From positions 1-64,000 of the forward strand of contig JABSRZ010000005.1 of the NCBI GenBank assembly GCA_013214705.1: DNA of 64,000 nt, read 5' to 3'. The stretch is from Hyphomicrobiales bacterium. Lineage in GTDB: Bacteria > Pseudomonadota > Alphaproteobacteria > Rhizobiales > OSC116. The notes under the pieces are model-generated. The model did no database searches. It was given only the letters and a program-made list of their open reading frames with translations, and had not been told where the DNA came from. Shown piece by piece: positions 36,846-46,232 of this stretch. The position numbers and the translations under genes are program-made. Each line of letters opens with the position of its first letter. The stretch's first letter is position 1.

Positions 36846-37399
36846 TTACCTGCGGGCGCACACCTCCGGCGTGCTTGCTTACGCCCTAACGGGCGGGCCT
36901 CAATGGCCATCTCACCAACTTCGTTGGTTCGGGGGGAACTCCTGCAAATTTGTGTTGAGTTTCTGGCTGCCCCCAAGAATCCCGGTGATTCGACGAGTGC
37001 GCCCAGAAGCCGAGAGGCATTCTGTGTGGCCAACGCGCGGAGGCTAGCTGACACTTGCGGAGCAAGGGGCTGCGCACGCAAGTGCTAACAGTGAAGGAGG
37101 CGAAGCCGAAAGAACGTATAAATGCAGACTTCCAGAGCTTGGGCAGGAGCGAGACCCTGAGTTTGCAGAGAGGCTGTGATGCGGAAATTTTGTGCTGGAG
37201 TTTTAGATGATGAGCCAGTGGTTGAGGCTGTAAAGACATAGACAGTTAGCGCTCCTGCCTATACTCGGGTACTCTCATCTATACGTTCGGCTTTGCCTCT
37301 CTAGCCTCCGCGCGTTCGCTGGCAGCGGCTTCGAACGGCCGCTCTCGCGCTCGCTGAATGGCACGTTGTGTGGATGCGGTGGTGGAACGAGATTCCGAG
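36846..37399. repeat. Module A copy plus inverted-pair module B between xthA and trkH
   Basis: Module A in minus orientation occupies about 36848-36932: hairpin 36858-36874 has arms GCACGCC/GGTGTGC (one wobble), CGCCC/GGGCG and ACCAAC/GTTGGT. Module B follows from TTGAGTTTCTGGCTGCC (36955-36971): the left arm contains GCGCGGAGGCTAG and GAACGTATAAATGCAGACTT, and the right arm (about 37236-37380) is its inverse, with CTAGCCTCCGCGCGTT. The gap holds no gene I can support. Confidence 0.85.
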
Positions 37400-37406
37400 T
37401 CTATTT

Positions 37407-38852
37407 CTAATACTTCCAAAATCGCGGCGTGAACAACACCAAGATGGTGAAAATTTCTAGCCGGCCTAGTAGCATGGCGGCGCTTAGTACCCATTTTGCT
37501 GAATCTGGCAGGGGGGCGTAATTGCCAGACGGGCCGATAATTTCGCCTAAACCTGGGCCGACATTGGCCATGGCCGAGGCCGCGCCTGAAATGGCGGTGA
37601 TGTCATCTAAGCCCAAAAAACTCAAAATAACCGCAATGGCGGCAAAACTAAATATAAACACGGCAAAAAATCCCATCACCGAGGCCGAAATTTTGTCATC
37701 TATTTTATGGCCATTATAGCGCGGAATAAACACTCCATTGGGGTGTAACATTTGGGCAATGTGCATTTTCATATTTTGAAAAATAACCTGAAAACGGAAT
37801 ATTTTTATGCCGCAACTGGTAGACCCGGCGCAACCACCAACAAACATGATGAAGAAGAAAAATACACTTGCAAACACCCCCCACACCGTGTAATCAAGCG
37901 TGGCATAACCGGTGCCGGTCATAATAGAGGTGACATTAAACGCACTGAAACGGATGATGCTTTCTAAATCTCGATTGCCTTGTGAAAATTGATATACCGA
38001 CATAATAACGATGAATATCAACAAGGTAGCTAAAAACCATCTAACTTGTGTGTCTTTAAATAGGGCCCAGCGGTTGCCCCGCATATATTGCGAATATAGC
38101 AAAAATGGCAAGCTAGCCAATATCATAAATACCACCCCAACATATTCGATGGCGGGGTTGTTAAAATAGCCAATGGAGTCATTATGGGTGGCCATACCGC
38201 CGGTGGCGACAGTGGTTAAACTGTGCACAACGGCATCGAACATATTCATACCAAACAGGTAATAGGCCAAGAAACATAAAAATGTGAGGCTCAAATATAT
38301 AACCGTGATAGAGCCAGAAATTTCGGCGATGCGCGGGGCGGCGCCATCGATATTGTCGGTAAATTCCATCCGAAATAGCTGCATACCGCCAATTTGCAAC
38401 ATTGGCGAAATAGAAATGGCCATGACCAAAATACCAATGCCGCCCAGCCATTGCAATATACCGCGCCATAATAATATGCCCGGTGATGTGGCTTCCAAAT
38501 CGGAAATTATGGTGGCACCGGTGGTGGTGATGCCTGACATGGCTTCAAAATAGGCGTTGGTAAAGCTCGCGGCTTCGGCGCTGAACATAAACGGGATAGA
38601 GCCAAATAATGGCATGCTGACCCAGATAACCGCCACCAATAAAAACGCCTCGCGCACCCGCAATGGCGCTTGGTTGCCCCAGCCAGCAATAATTAAACCG
38701 CCGCCGATAAAACAGGTGAGAAATGACGAGGCGACAAATACCGTCCAATCGTCATTGCCGGCAAAAATATCGACAAATGCTGGCAGCAGCATCATGAGGC
38801 CAAACATAAATGAGAACAGGCCGATGACCAATAAAAGCGGACGAAAATTCAA
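37407..38852 (-). CDS. Trk-type potassium uptake protein TrkH
   Basis: 481 residues with about ten TM segments. Potassium-translocating subunit. Repeated M1-P-M2 units are visible with filter-like sequences: EAMSGITTTGATIIS, TVATGGMATHNDSIGYF, TGTGYATLDYT and NVGPGLGEIIGPSGNY. The partner TrkA is not in this window. It ends APLPDSAKWVLSAAMLLGRL then FTPRFWKY, typical of the family. Its 3' end abuts a repeat cluster. Confidence 0.93.
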   Translation of the reverse strand: MNFRPLLLVIGLFSFMFGLMMLLPAFVDIFAGNDDWTVFVASSFLTCFIGGGLIIAGWGNQAPLRVREAFLLVAVIWVSMPLFGSIPFMFSAEAASFTNAYFEAMSGITTTGATIISDLEATSPGILLWRGILQWLGGIGILVMAISISPMLQIGGMQLFRMEFTDNIDGAAPRIAEISGSITVIYLSLTFLCFLAYYLFGMNMFDAVVHSLTTVATGGMATHNDSIGYFNNPAIEYVGVVFMILASLPFLLYSQYMRGNRWALFKDTQVRWFLATLLIFIVIMSVYQFSQGNRDLESIIRFSAFNVTSIMTGTGYATLDYTVWGVFASVFFFFIMFVGGCAGSTSCGIKIFRFQVIFQNMKMHIAQMLHPNGVFIPRYNGHKIDDKISASVMGFFAVFIFSFAAIAVILSFLGLDDITAISGAASAMANVGPGLGEIIGPSGNYAPLPDSAKWVLSAAMLLGRLEIFTILVLFTPRFWKY

Positions 38853-38910
38853 ATGATTGCCTCATTATAAATTGCAAATCTAAACTCTTGGCTGCAATTT
38901 AACAGCCTTA

Positions 38911-40104
38911 TCATAGCTGTGCAAGCGCTTGCTCCAAATCGGCAATCACATCTTCGACATTCTCAAGCCCGACATTTAAGCGCAACAAGCCAGAGGTTAT
39001 GCCCAATTTTTGCCTAAACTCCTCATCTAACCGTTGATGAGTGGTGGTAGCAGGGTGGCAAATCAGGCTTTTGGTATCGCCCAAATTATTACTGTAGAGT
39101 ACCAATTCTAAGGCGTTGCAAAATTTAAACGCTTGGTCTTTGCCGCCAGCAATCTCGATGGCCAGCATATTGCCGCCGCCGGTCATTTGTTGTTTGGCCA
39201 GCTCATATTGTGGGTGGCTTTTATGGGTCGGGTAAAGCATTTTGCTGACATGTTTGCGGCCATATAAAAAATCGGCCACTTTTTCGGCATTTAAGGTTTG
39301 TTGTCTAACCCTTAAATCTAGCGTTTCTAGGCCTTTTAGCATAATCCAGGCGTTAAATGGTGAGCAAGATGGCCCGGTTTGCCGTATATAAGTGAGCACT
39401 TGGGCGGCAATCTCTTCATCATTACACAAAACCGCCCCGGCCATCGCGCGGCCTTGGCCATCTATTAATTTGGTGGCGCTGTAAAATACAATGTCGGCAC
39501 CAAGCTTAAACGGCTCTTGCAAAATGGGTGTGGCAAAAACATTGTCGACAATTAATATTATGCCATTGGCCTTACAAAGTTTTGATACCGCTGCAATGTC
39601 GACCAATTCTATGCCCGGGTTAGTGGGCGTTTCTAGCAAAAACACTTTGGTATTGGGGCGTATGGCTTGCTGCCAAGCGTCTATATCGCGGCCATCGACA
39701 ATGGTCGATGAGACCCCGAAACGTGGCAATAAATCATCGGCAATATAAACATTAGAGCCAAACATAGCGCGGCCGGCCACAATATGGTCACCAGCTTTTA
39801 ATATCGAGAATAAAGACGTATTGGCCGCCGCCATGCCGGTGGCGGTGGCGTAGCAATATTCTGCCCCATCGAGCAAGGCTAAGCGGTCTTCGAACATTTT
39901 GGTGGTCGGGTTGCCAAAGCGGGTGTAAATAAACCCTTCGGCCTCGCCCTTAAAGCGCAATTCGGCGGTGGCGGCACTTTCATAAGTGTAGCCGCTATTC
40001 ATAAAAATAGCTTCGGAGGTTTCACCAAATTGCGAACGTTGTGTGCCACCATGAATTAAATTTGTTTGGGCACCATATTTAGCATTACGTCGTTTTTCAC
40101 TCAT
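38911..40104 (-). CDS. metZ: O-succinylhomoserine sulfhydrylase
   Basis: 397 residues. PLP enzyme making homocysteine from O-succinylhomoserine and sulfide. Cys/Met-metabolism family motifs: NPTTKMFEDRLALLDGAEYC, LLETPTNPGIELVDIAA, and DIVFYSATKLIDGQGRAM with PLP Lys212. The C-terminus has SLICHPATTTHQRLDEEF and GLLRLNVGLENVEDVI. MetZ is favoured over a gamma-synthase by the alphaproteobacterial context and the SAM-II-type riboswitch about 40 nt upstream. Divergent from dcd. Confidence 0.92.
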   Translation of the reverse strand: MSEKRRNAKYGAQTNLIHGGTQRSQFGETSEAIFMNSGYTYESAATAELRFKGEAEGFIYTRFGNPTTKMFEDRLALLDGAEYCYATATGMAAANTSLFSILKAGDHIVAGRAMFGSNVYIADDLLPRFGVSSTIVDGRDIDAWQQAIRPNTKVFLLETPTNPGIELVDIAAVSKLCKANGIILIVDNVFATPILQEPFKLGADIVFYSATKLIDGQGRAMAGAVLCNDEEIAAQVLTYIRQTGPSCSPFNAWIMLKGLETLDLRVRQQTLNAEKVADFLYGRKHVSKMLYPTHKSHPQYELAKQQMTGGGNMLAIEIAGGKDQAFKFCNALELVLYSNNLGDTKSLICHPATTTHQRLDEEFRQKLGITSGLLRLNVGLENVEDVIADLEQALAQL

Positions 40105-40144
40105 AACTGTCTCTTATAATTTTAGGGGAGTGACCGCAGCCAAG

Positions 40145-40214
40145 ACCCTTTAGCATTTAATTAAGAGGTTATTGTAAACCTCAGGGTGGCGCAAGCAGTC
40201 GCAAATTCCACCGA
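40145..40214 (-). promoter_or_regulatory. SAM-II-type riboswitch upstream of metZ
   Basis: On the minus strand, CGGTGG-AATTTGCGACTGCTTGCG-CCACC forms the P1 stem (GGTGG/CCACC) and loop, and 3' sequence TTAATTAAATGCTAAAGGG carries the conserved AAA-GCTAAAG tail that makes the pseudoknot. An extra hairpin GAGGTT-TACAAT-AACCTC is inserted between them. It ends about 40 nt before the metZ ATG. SAM-II is known upstream of met genes in alphaproteobacteria. SAM binding would repress translation. Confidence 0.8.
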
Positions 40215-40297
40215 ATAGTGGCAACTTATACCCTAGCCTAGCCATGGTCAACCTGTTTCAACTTGAATGTATTTTGCCAATCGGATAGACCATATAT

Positions 40298-41452
40298 ATG
40301 AGCCAAAATGAAAATATATTTTTGCCGCACACAACCGGCATTTTGCCTGCCCATAGCATCAAAGCTTTGGTGGCCGAGGGCGTGATTATACTCGATAAAC
40401 CACTTGATGCCGACCAGATTCAGCCCGCATCATTAGATTTGCGGCTTGGTAAAATGGCCTATCGGGTGCAGGCTAGTTTTTTGCCCGGCGCGCATAAATC
40501 GGTCGATCAAAGATTGGGCGAATTGTCATTGCATCAGATGGATTTAAGCGATGGCGCGGTGCTTGAAACAAATTGCGTCTACATAGTGCCATTGCTCGAA
40601 AGCCTAAGATTACCGCGCAATATAGCCGCCATGACAAACCCCAAAAGTTCGACCGGTCGGATAGATGTTTTCACCCGGGTGATCACCGACTTTGGCGAAG
40701 AGTTTGATAAAATTCCGGCTGGTTATGATGGCCAGTTATACGCCGAAATTAGCCCGCGCACATTTCCTATTTTAGCCCGCACCGGCTCTAGATTGTCGCA
40801 AATTAGGTTTCGGTTAGGCTCTGGCAGCCATAATGATACCGAGCTAAAGCGCCTGCATGAAGAATTTAACTTGGTGCAAATGCCAGCTGATAGCAATTTT
40901 GAAATTAACATTGATAATGGCATCGCGTTTCGAGTCGATTTAAAAGGCATCGCCGATGGCAACGGTAATAATGGTGGCAAAAATCTAGTCGGTTACCGTG
41001 CCAAACGCCACGCCGGTTTAATTGATGTCGATAAAAAAGCTGGGCTTAAAATTGCCGATTTTTGGGAAGCTATATATGCCAATGACAGCCGGAGCTTGGT
41101 GTTAGACCCCGACCAATTTTATATATTGGCCTCGAAAGAAGCGGTGCATGTGCCGCCTCATTACGCCGCCGAAATGATACCATATAATACACTTGTTGGC
41201 GAATTTAGAGTGCATTATGCCGGGTTTTTTGACCCCGGTTTTGGCCATGATGCCGCCGGCGGGCATGGCAGCCGTGGGGTGTTAGAAATGCGCAGCCATG
41301 ATGTGCCGTTTATATTGGAAGATGGGCAAATAATTGGCCGGTTGGTCTATGAGCGATTGACCGATGCGCCCACCGAATTATACGGCCAGCTAACCACATC
41401 AAATTATCAGGCCCAAGGCTTAAAACTATCCAAACATTTTAAAGCCAACTAG
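40298..41452 (+). CDS. dcd: 2'-deoxycytidine 5'-triphosphate deaminase (two-domain form)
   Basis: 384 residues, about twice the length of E. coli Dcd, built from two dUTPase-fold halves as in the alphaproteobacterial form. The N-half has QIQPASLDLRLGKMAYRVQA, TNPKSSTGRIDVFTRVITD, and YAEISPRTFPILARTGSRL. The C-half has FYILASKEAVHVPPHYAAEM, FRVHYAGFFDPGFGHDAAG and SRGVLEMRSHDVPF. It supplies dUTP for dTMP synthesis. Divergent from metZ and convergent with ftsK. No frameshift. Confidence 0.92.
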   Translation: MSQNENIFLPHTTGILPAHSIKALVAEGVIILDKPLDADQIQPASLDLRLGKMAYRVQASFLPGAHKSVDQRLGELSLHQMDLSDGAVLETNCVYIVPLLESLRLPRNIAAMTNPKSSTGRIDVFTRVITDFGEEFDKIPAGYDGQLYAEISPRTFPILARTGSRLSQIRFRLGSGSHNDTELKRLHEEFNLVQMPADSNFEINIDNGIAFRVDLKGIADGNGNNGGKNLVGYRAKRHAGLIDVDKKAGLKIADFWEAIYANDSRSLVLDPDQFYILASKEAVHVPPHYAAEMIPYNTLVGEFRVHYAGFFDPGFGHDAAGGHGSRGVLEMRSHDVPFILEDGQIIGRLVYERLTDAPTELYGQLTTSNYQAQGLKLSKHFKAN

Positions 41453-41471
41453 TTTTTGATATCTAATACAT

Positions 41472-44400
41472 TCAAAAATCTGAGAGATCGCCGATTAAAA
41501 TATCGCGTTTGCCTGCATGGTTAGCCGGCCCGACTACACCTTCATCTTCCATCCGCTCAATAATGGTGGCGGCGCGGTTATAACCGATAGACAATTTGCG
41601 TTGGATGTAGCTGGTTGAAGCCTTTTTATCGCGCGCGACAATGGCCACGGCTTGGTCATATAACTCCAATTCATTGCCATTTTCGTCGGTGGTTGGGGCG
41701 GGGCCGCCATCGGCAGCGGCGACTTCATTTTCGTCGTCAAGTTCAACCGTGATTTCGTCAATATATGCTGGCACACCTTGGCGCTTAAGATGGTTGACCA
41801 CGCTTTCGACCTCTTCATCTGACACAAACGCGCCGTGCACGCGCTTGATGCGCCCGCCGCCGGCCATATGTAGCATATCGCCTTGGCCGAGCAATTGTTC
41901 GGCGCCCATTTCGTTTAAAATGGTGCGGCTGTCAATTTTGCTGGTAACCTGAAACGATATCCGGGTGGGGAAGTTGGCCTTAATCGAGCCGGTAATCACA
42001 TCCACCGATGGCCGTTGGGTGGCGGTAATCATATGAATGCCTGCTGCCCGCGCCATTTGTGCCAAACGTTGGATAACCGTTTCAATTTCTTTGCCAGCCA
42101 CCATCATTAAATCGGCCATTTCATCAATCACAATCACGATGAACGGCAATTCTTCATATTCCAAAGCCTCATGTTCATAAACCGGTTTGCCGGTTTCATG
42201 GTCAAAACCAGTTTGCACGGTACGCATTAATGGCTCACCTTTTTCGGCCGCAGCTTTGATGCGCGCGTTATAACCTTCGATGTTTCTAACCCCCATTTTG
42301 GCCATTTTTTTATAGCGGTTTTCCATTTCGCGCACGCTCCATTTGAGCGCCACAACCGCCTTTTTAGGGTCTGTAACTACAGGCGTGAGCAAATGCGGAA
42401 TGCCATCATAAACCGAAAGTTCGAGCATTTTAGGGTCGACCATAATCAGTTTGCATTTATCCGGCGTCATTTTATATAAAATCGACAATATCATACTGTT
42501 AATGCCGACAGATTTACCACTGCCAGTGGTGCCAGCGATCAGCAAATGCGGCATCCGCGCCAGATCGACCACAACCGGTGTGCCATCAATGCTTTTGCCC
42601 AATGCCATAGGCAGTTTATATTTGTCGGATTTAAATTCATCCGCTGAAATAATCTCATTCAAAAAAACCATGTCTCGATGGTCGTTTGGCAATTCGATGC
42701 CAATAATATTACGGCCAGAAATAACCGCGATGCGGGCTGAAACCGCACTCATAGAGCGCGCAATGTCATCTGCCAAGCCAATCACCCGGGCAGATTTCAC
42801 GCCCGGCGCTGGCTCTAGCTCATATAATGTCACCACCGGGCCGGGGCGGACATTCATAATTTCGCCATTAATTCTAAACTCGGCCAGTACATTTTCTAAT
42901 ATCCGCGCATTGGCGGCTAATATTTTTTCTGAAACCGATGGGTTTTGCGCCCGTTCCAAAGGCATCGCCAACAAATCGATAGATGGCAATTCATACACCC
43001 GTTCGGCTTGGGTGAATGTGGCTGACACTTGCTCGACCACACGGCCTTTGCGAACATCCACTTGTGGAGCACTAAGGTCAAACGGTTGGGTGCTTTTTGG
43101 CCCGGCATCAACATTTGGCGTGGTAACATGTTGCGGCTCTGCTGGCTGCGGTTCAACGGCTTGTGGCTGCACAGCGGCAGTATAATGGTTGGGCGTTGGC
43201 TCAGCAGCGCTGGCATTAAACGCTGGGTGCGCCAATTGCGGCGCAGCAGTGGTTGCTGGTGCAATTTGTGGTGTAATTTGCGGCGCATGCGCCATGGCTT
43301 GCATATCAACCGGGTGTGGGTCAAATACCGGATGCTCAAACGCTGGTGCATCAAATACTGGCATGGGAGCGTGTGGCATTGGCGCGGTTTGCATGGGTTG
43401 TTGCATCAGTGGTTGTTGCGGGGCATTATGCATGGCATCTGCGTCATGCCAATAATCTTCATAGCTATTGGGGCCATCATAAAAATCGCCCATTTCGGCC
43501 GAACCGACAACTTCAACCCCAGCCCGCGACTGCCGGTTGGTTGGCATCTGCGGCGCTGTATTCACTTGGTAAGCCGTTGTTTGATTTAATTTATTTTGTT
43601 GGGCATGGTAGTGGGCTTTAACTTCTTGGTTGAGCTCTGGGATGAACGAAATGTCATTGTGAACCGCATCAGCGCCAATCGGCTCAAAGGCGTGCGGGTT
43701 AAACACTGGGTCAATATGCTGGGCATTGGGCTGCGGGTTGCGGCCAATGCCTGCCATGATTTTATTTATAAACTGGCCGGTTTTGGCTTTAAGCGCATGT
43801 CGATTTTGTTGGCCATTTTTAGCTTTGGATAGAAAGCGAGGTGTGGTTTTCATGTTGATTTCATCTCCATTTGTGGCCATTTGTTGATTTGTTTGCAGCT
43901 TATTGGCTACTGGTCGATTTACATTGTTTGATGTGGGATTGTGCCCAGTGGTGTTTTGCCCGGCCAAATTTTTATATTCCAGCGGCGCGCCGTGGTTGCT
44001 AGACTTCCAAGGTTTTTTATCTGGGTGAAACGGTTGTTTGTTTTTGGCTTTAAGCCCGGCGACATATGCCCCTAGGCTAAGCGATTTGCGACCCAACAAA
44101 CTAGATGTATGTTTGACAGATTTAACCATGCTCACCCCAGAATCTATGCGGTTTTCGTTGATAAATGTCAGCGTGGAGAGCATTTCGCGAAACCGCAAAC
44201 CGCAGGCATAAAGCCCAAGGCCTACGCCCAATATACCCAATAATATGGCCGCAGCACTGCGCGAGGCGATATGGATTGACGAACCAAATAAATCGGCAAT
44301 GATAGAAATTGTGACGTCGCCACTAATGCCGCCCAAGCCAGTTTCTAGTGGCCATGCGCCCAAAATTGGCAATGCAGACAAAGCCCCGGCCAAGAAACAG

Positions 44401-44810
44401 CCGGCAAAAATCCATGCCAAAACCCGCAATATCGGCCGTTGCACAATATGGTGACGGGTTAAATTCCAACCCATTAAAACAACTGGAATGAACAAAAATA
44501 CCACAGCCGCACCAAATGTCTGAATCAGAAAATCAGACAGGTAAGCGCCGGTTAGGCCTAAACTATTTTGCGCCGCATCGGATGTCGCGTGGTTTAAGCT
44601 TGGGTCAGCTGGTGACCAAGACAAAATAGACACCGCCGCAAAAATAACCCCGACAATGGCCAGCAGGCCGATAATTTCAAACAACCGGTTGAGCATAAAT
44701 TGTTGCAAAGATTTAGGAATGATGCGCCCACCACCAAGTCGGCTATTTTGCACGTCTGCGGCCAATTTGTCATAAGCTTCACGTTGGGCATTGTCGCTAA
44801 TTTCACTCAT
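41472..44810 (-). CDS. ftsK: DNA translocase FtsK
   Basis: 1112 residues. Divisome-anchored dsDNA pump for chromosome segregation. Four TM helices lie in residues 40-205. A long Gln/His/Pro/Ala-rich linker covers about 220-600. The RecA-like motor has Walker A GTTGSGKS (760-767) and Walker B IVIVIDEMADLM (about 891-902), plus MARAAGIHMITATQRPSVDV. The C-terminal gamma winged helix (about 1050-1112) has SYIQRKLSIGYNRAATIIER, the KOPS-reading domain. The start overlaps the upstream aminotransferase stop by 8 nt. Confidence 0.97.
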   Translation of the reverse strand: MSEISDNAQREAYDKLAADVQNSRLGGGRIIPKSLQQFMLNRLFEIIGLLAIVGVIFAAVSILSWSPADPSLNHATSDAAQNSLGLTGAYLSDFLIQTFGAAVVFLFIPVVLMGWNLTRHHIVQRPILRVLAWIFAGCFLAGALSALPILGAWPLETGLGGISGDVTISIIADLFGSSIHIASRSAAAILLGILGVGLGLYACGLRFREMLSTLTFINENRIDSGVSMVKSVKHTSSLLGRKSLSLGAYVAGLKAKNKQPFHPDKKPWKSSNHGAPLEYKNLAGQNTTGHNPTSNNVNRPVANKLQTNQQMATNGDEINMKTTPRFLSKAKNGQQNRHALKAKTGQFINKIMAGIGRNPQPNAQHIDPVFNPHAFEPIGADAVHNDISFIPELNQEVKAHYHAQQNKLNQTTAYQVNTAPQMPTNRQSRAGVEVVGSAEMGDFYDGPNSYEDYWHDADAMHNAPQQPLMQQPMQTAPMPHAPMPVFDAPAFEHPVFDPHPVDMQAMAHAPQITPQIAPATTAAPQLAHPAFNASAAEPTPNHYTAAVQPQAVEPQPAEPQHVTTPNVDAGPKSTQPFDLSAPQVDVRKGRVVEQVSATFTQAERVYELPSIDLLAMPLERAQNPSVSEKILAANARILENVLAEFRINGEIMNVRPGPVVTLYELEPAPGVKSARVIGLADDIARSMSAVSARIAVISGRNIIGIELPNDHRDMVFLNEIISADEFKSDKYKLPMALGKSIDGTPVVVDLARMPHLLIAGTTGSGKSVGINSMILSILYKMTPDKCKLIMVDPKMLELSVYDGIPHLLTPVVTDPKKAVVALKWSVREMENRYKKMAKMGVRNIEGYNARIKAAAEKGEPLMRTVQTGFDHETGKPVYEHEALEYEELPFIVIVIDEMADLMMVAGKEIETVIQRLAQMARAAGIHMITATQRPSVDVITGSIKANFPTRISFQVTSKIDSRTILNEMGAEQLLGQGDMLHMAGGGRIKRVHGAFVSDEEVESVVNHLKRQGVPAYIDEITVELDDENEVAAADGGPAPTTDENGNELELYDQAVAIVARDKKASTSYIQRKLSIGYNRAATIIERMEDEGVVGPANHAGKRDILIGDLSDF

Positions 44811-46017
44811 TGTTAGCCCCCAAATTGGTGTAATAATTGACCAAGCGGGTGAGCGCTTCTGTCGTGTCCTCTAAGCTGCCAACCAAGGCCAGGCGCAAAT
44901 AGTCTTTTGCGGTTTCCGCCGCATCATTCTGGCTGGCCAGAACCGACAAATATCCGCCCGGTAAAGATTTAATGCCGCAATGTTGCCAAATTTGTTGGGC
45001 GCAAATTTCGCCACCGCCATATTGCGCCATATTCAGCCACAGAAAAAACCCGCCTTGTGGCCGCTTATAATCAAACATAGTGCCGATGATTTTATCGGCT
45101 ATGTCAAATTTTTGGTTGTATAATTTGCGGTTTTGAACCACATGGCTTTCTTCTGACCAAGCTTTAACCGCCACATGTTGCAATGGCGCAGGCACTTGCG
45201 GCGCGGCAATGTTGCGCATGGCTTTAAACCGCTTGGTAAAACCTGCATCCCCAGCGCAAAAGCCTGAACGCAAACCCGGTAGGCTTGAGCGTTTGGACAA
45301 CGAGAAAAAACTGATGACATTTTCAAAATCACCATTTTGTGCAGCAATGTCTAGCGCGCTAATGGGCGGGTCATCAGCATAAATTTCGCTGTAACATTCA
45401 TCTGAAAAAATGTAAAAATCATATTTCCGCGCCATGGCAATCAGCATGGCAAAATAAGTGGCATCGGCAAATGCGCCTTGCGGGTTTGATGGTGAGCAGA
45501 TGAAAAAAGCACACATACGCTGCCATTGCTCGGCTTTAATGGTGGTGATGTCGGGCAAGAACCCGCTAGATTTTGCGCATGGCAAAAATAGCAATTCGGC
45601 CTGTGCGGCCAAACCGCCTGCCGCATAAACTTGGTAGAATGGGTCGGGCATCGCAACAATGGGTTTGTTGGTTTTTTTAGTATCTAACGCTAATAAAGTG
45701 GCGTTAAACAGGCCTTCGCGCGTGCCATTGAGCACGGTGATATGCTTATCTTTATCGGCTTTACCATTTAGACCAAAGCGTTGGTTAAGCCAATTGGCAT
45801 TGGCATTGCGCAGTTCATCGATGCCCAAAGCGGCCGGGTATTTGCCAAAACCAGCCATCTGTTGGTTGAGGATCGGAGCGACAAAATCTGGAATGCCATG
45901 TTTAGGCTCGCCAATAGACATGTCTATGATAGACATTTTTGGCGTGATGCCAGCGATAAGCCCCCGAATTTTCGTAAACGGACCTTCTGGCAATTTATCA
46001 AATAAATACTGTTTCAT
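44803..46017 (-). CDS. PLP-dependent aminotransferase (class I/II)
   Basis: 404 residues from ATG 46017 (GAGTGG a few nt upstream); an in-frame ATG at 46071 adds a hydrophobic leader unlike the family. Fold-type I motifs: SIGEPKHGIPDFV, SPSNPQGAFADATYF, FSDECYSEIYADD, and the PLP lysine in SFFSLSKRSSLPGLRSGFCA. The location upstream of ftsK and downstream of amt is a conserved rhizobial arrangement. It may act in lysine/diaminopimelate or general amino acid metabolism; the substrate is not determined. Its stop overlaps the ftsK start. Confidence 0.9.
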   Translation of the reverse strand: MKQYLFDKLPEGPFTKIRGLIAGITPKMSIIDMSIGEPKHGIPDFVAPILNQQMAGFGKYPAALGIDELRNANANWLNQRFGLNGKADKDKHITVLNGTREGLFNATLLALDTKKTNKPIVAMPDPFYQVYAAGGLAAQAELLFLPCAKSSGFLPDITTIKAEQWQRMCAFFICSPSNPQGAFADATYFAMLIAMARKYDFYIFSDECYSEIYADDPPISALDIAAQNGDFENVISFFSLSKRSSLPGLRSGFCAGDAGFTKRFKAMRNIAAPQVPAPLQHVAVKAWSEESHVVQNRKLYNQKFDIADKIIGTMFDYKRPQGGFFLWLNMAQYGGGEICAQQIWQHCGIKSLPGGYLSVLASQNDAAETAKDYLRLALVGSLEDTTEALTRLVNYYTNLGANNE

Positions 46018-46232
46018 AACCACTCTGAACAAAATGAAACGACCAATAAAAACCCCAAACGGGGCATACAACTACACTTTAACCTATCAAAGCAGAGTTA
46101 AGAGCAAGTTAAAGCTCTAGGATATTACGTTATTTTTGCCCAAATATGGAACAGATGGCTAAAATTTTAGTGATAAAGGCCAAATTTGTTAACTTTGATG
46201 GCGAGAGATTTTATACACTGATGGCTTGGATT

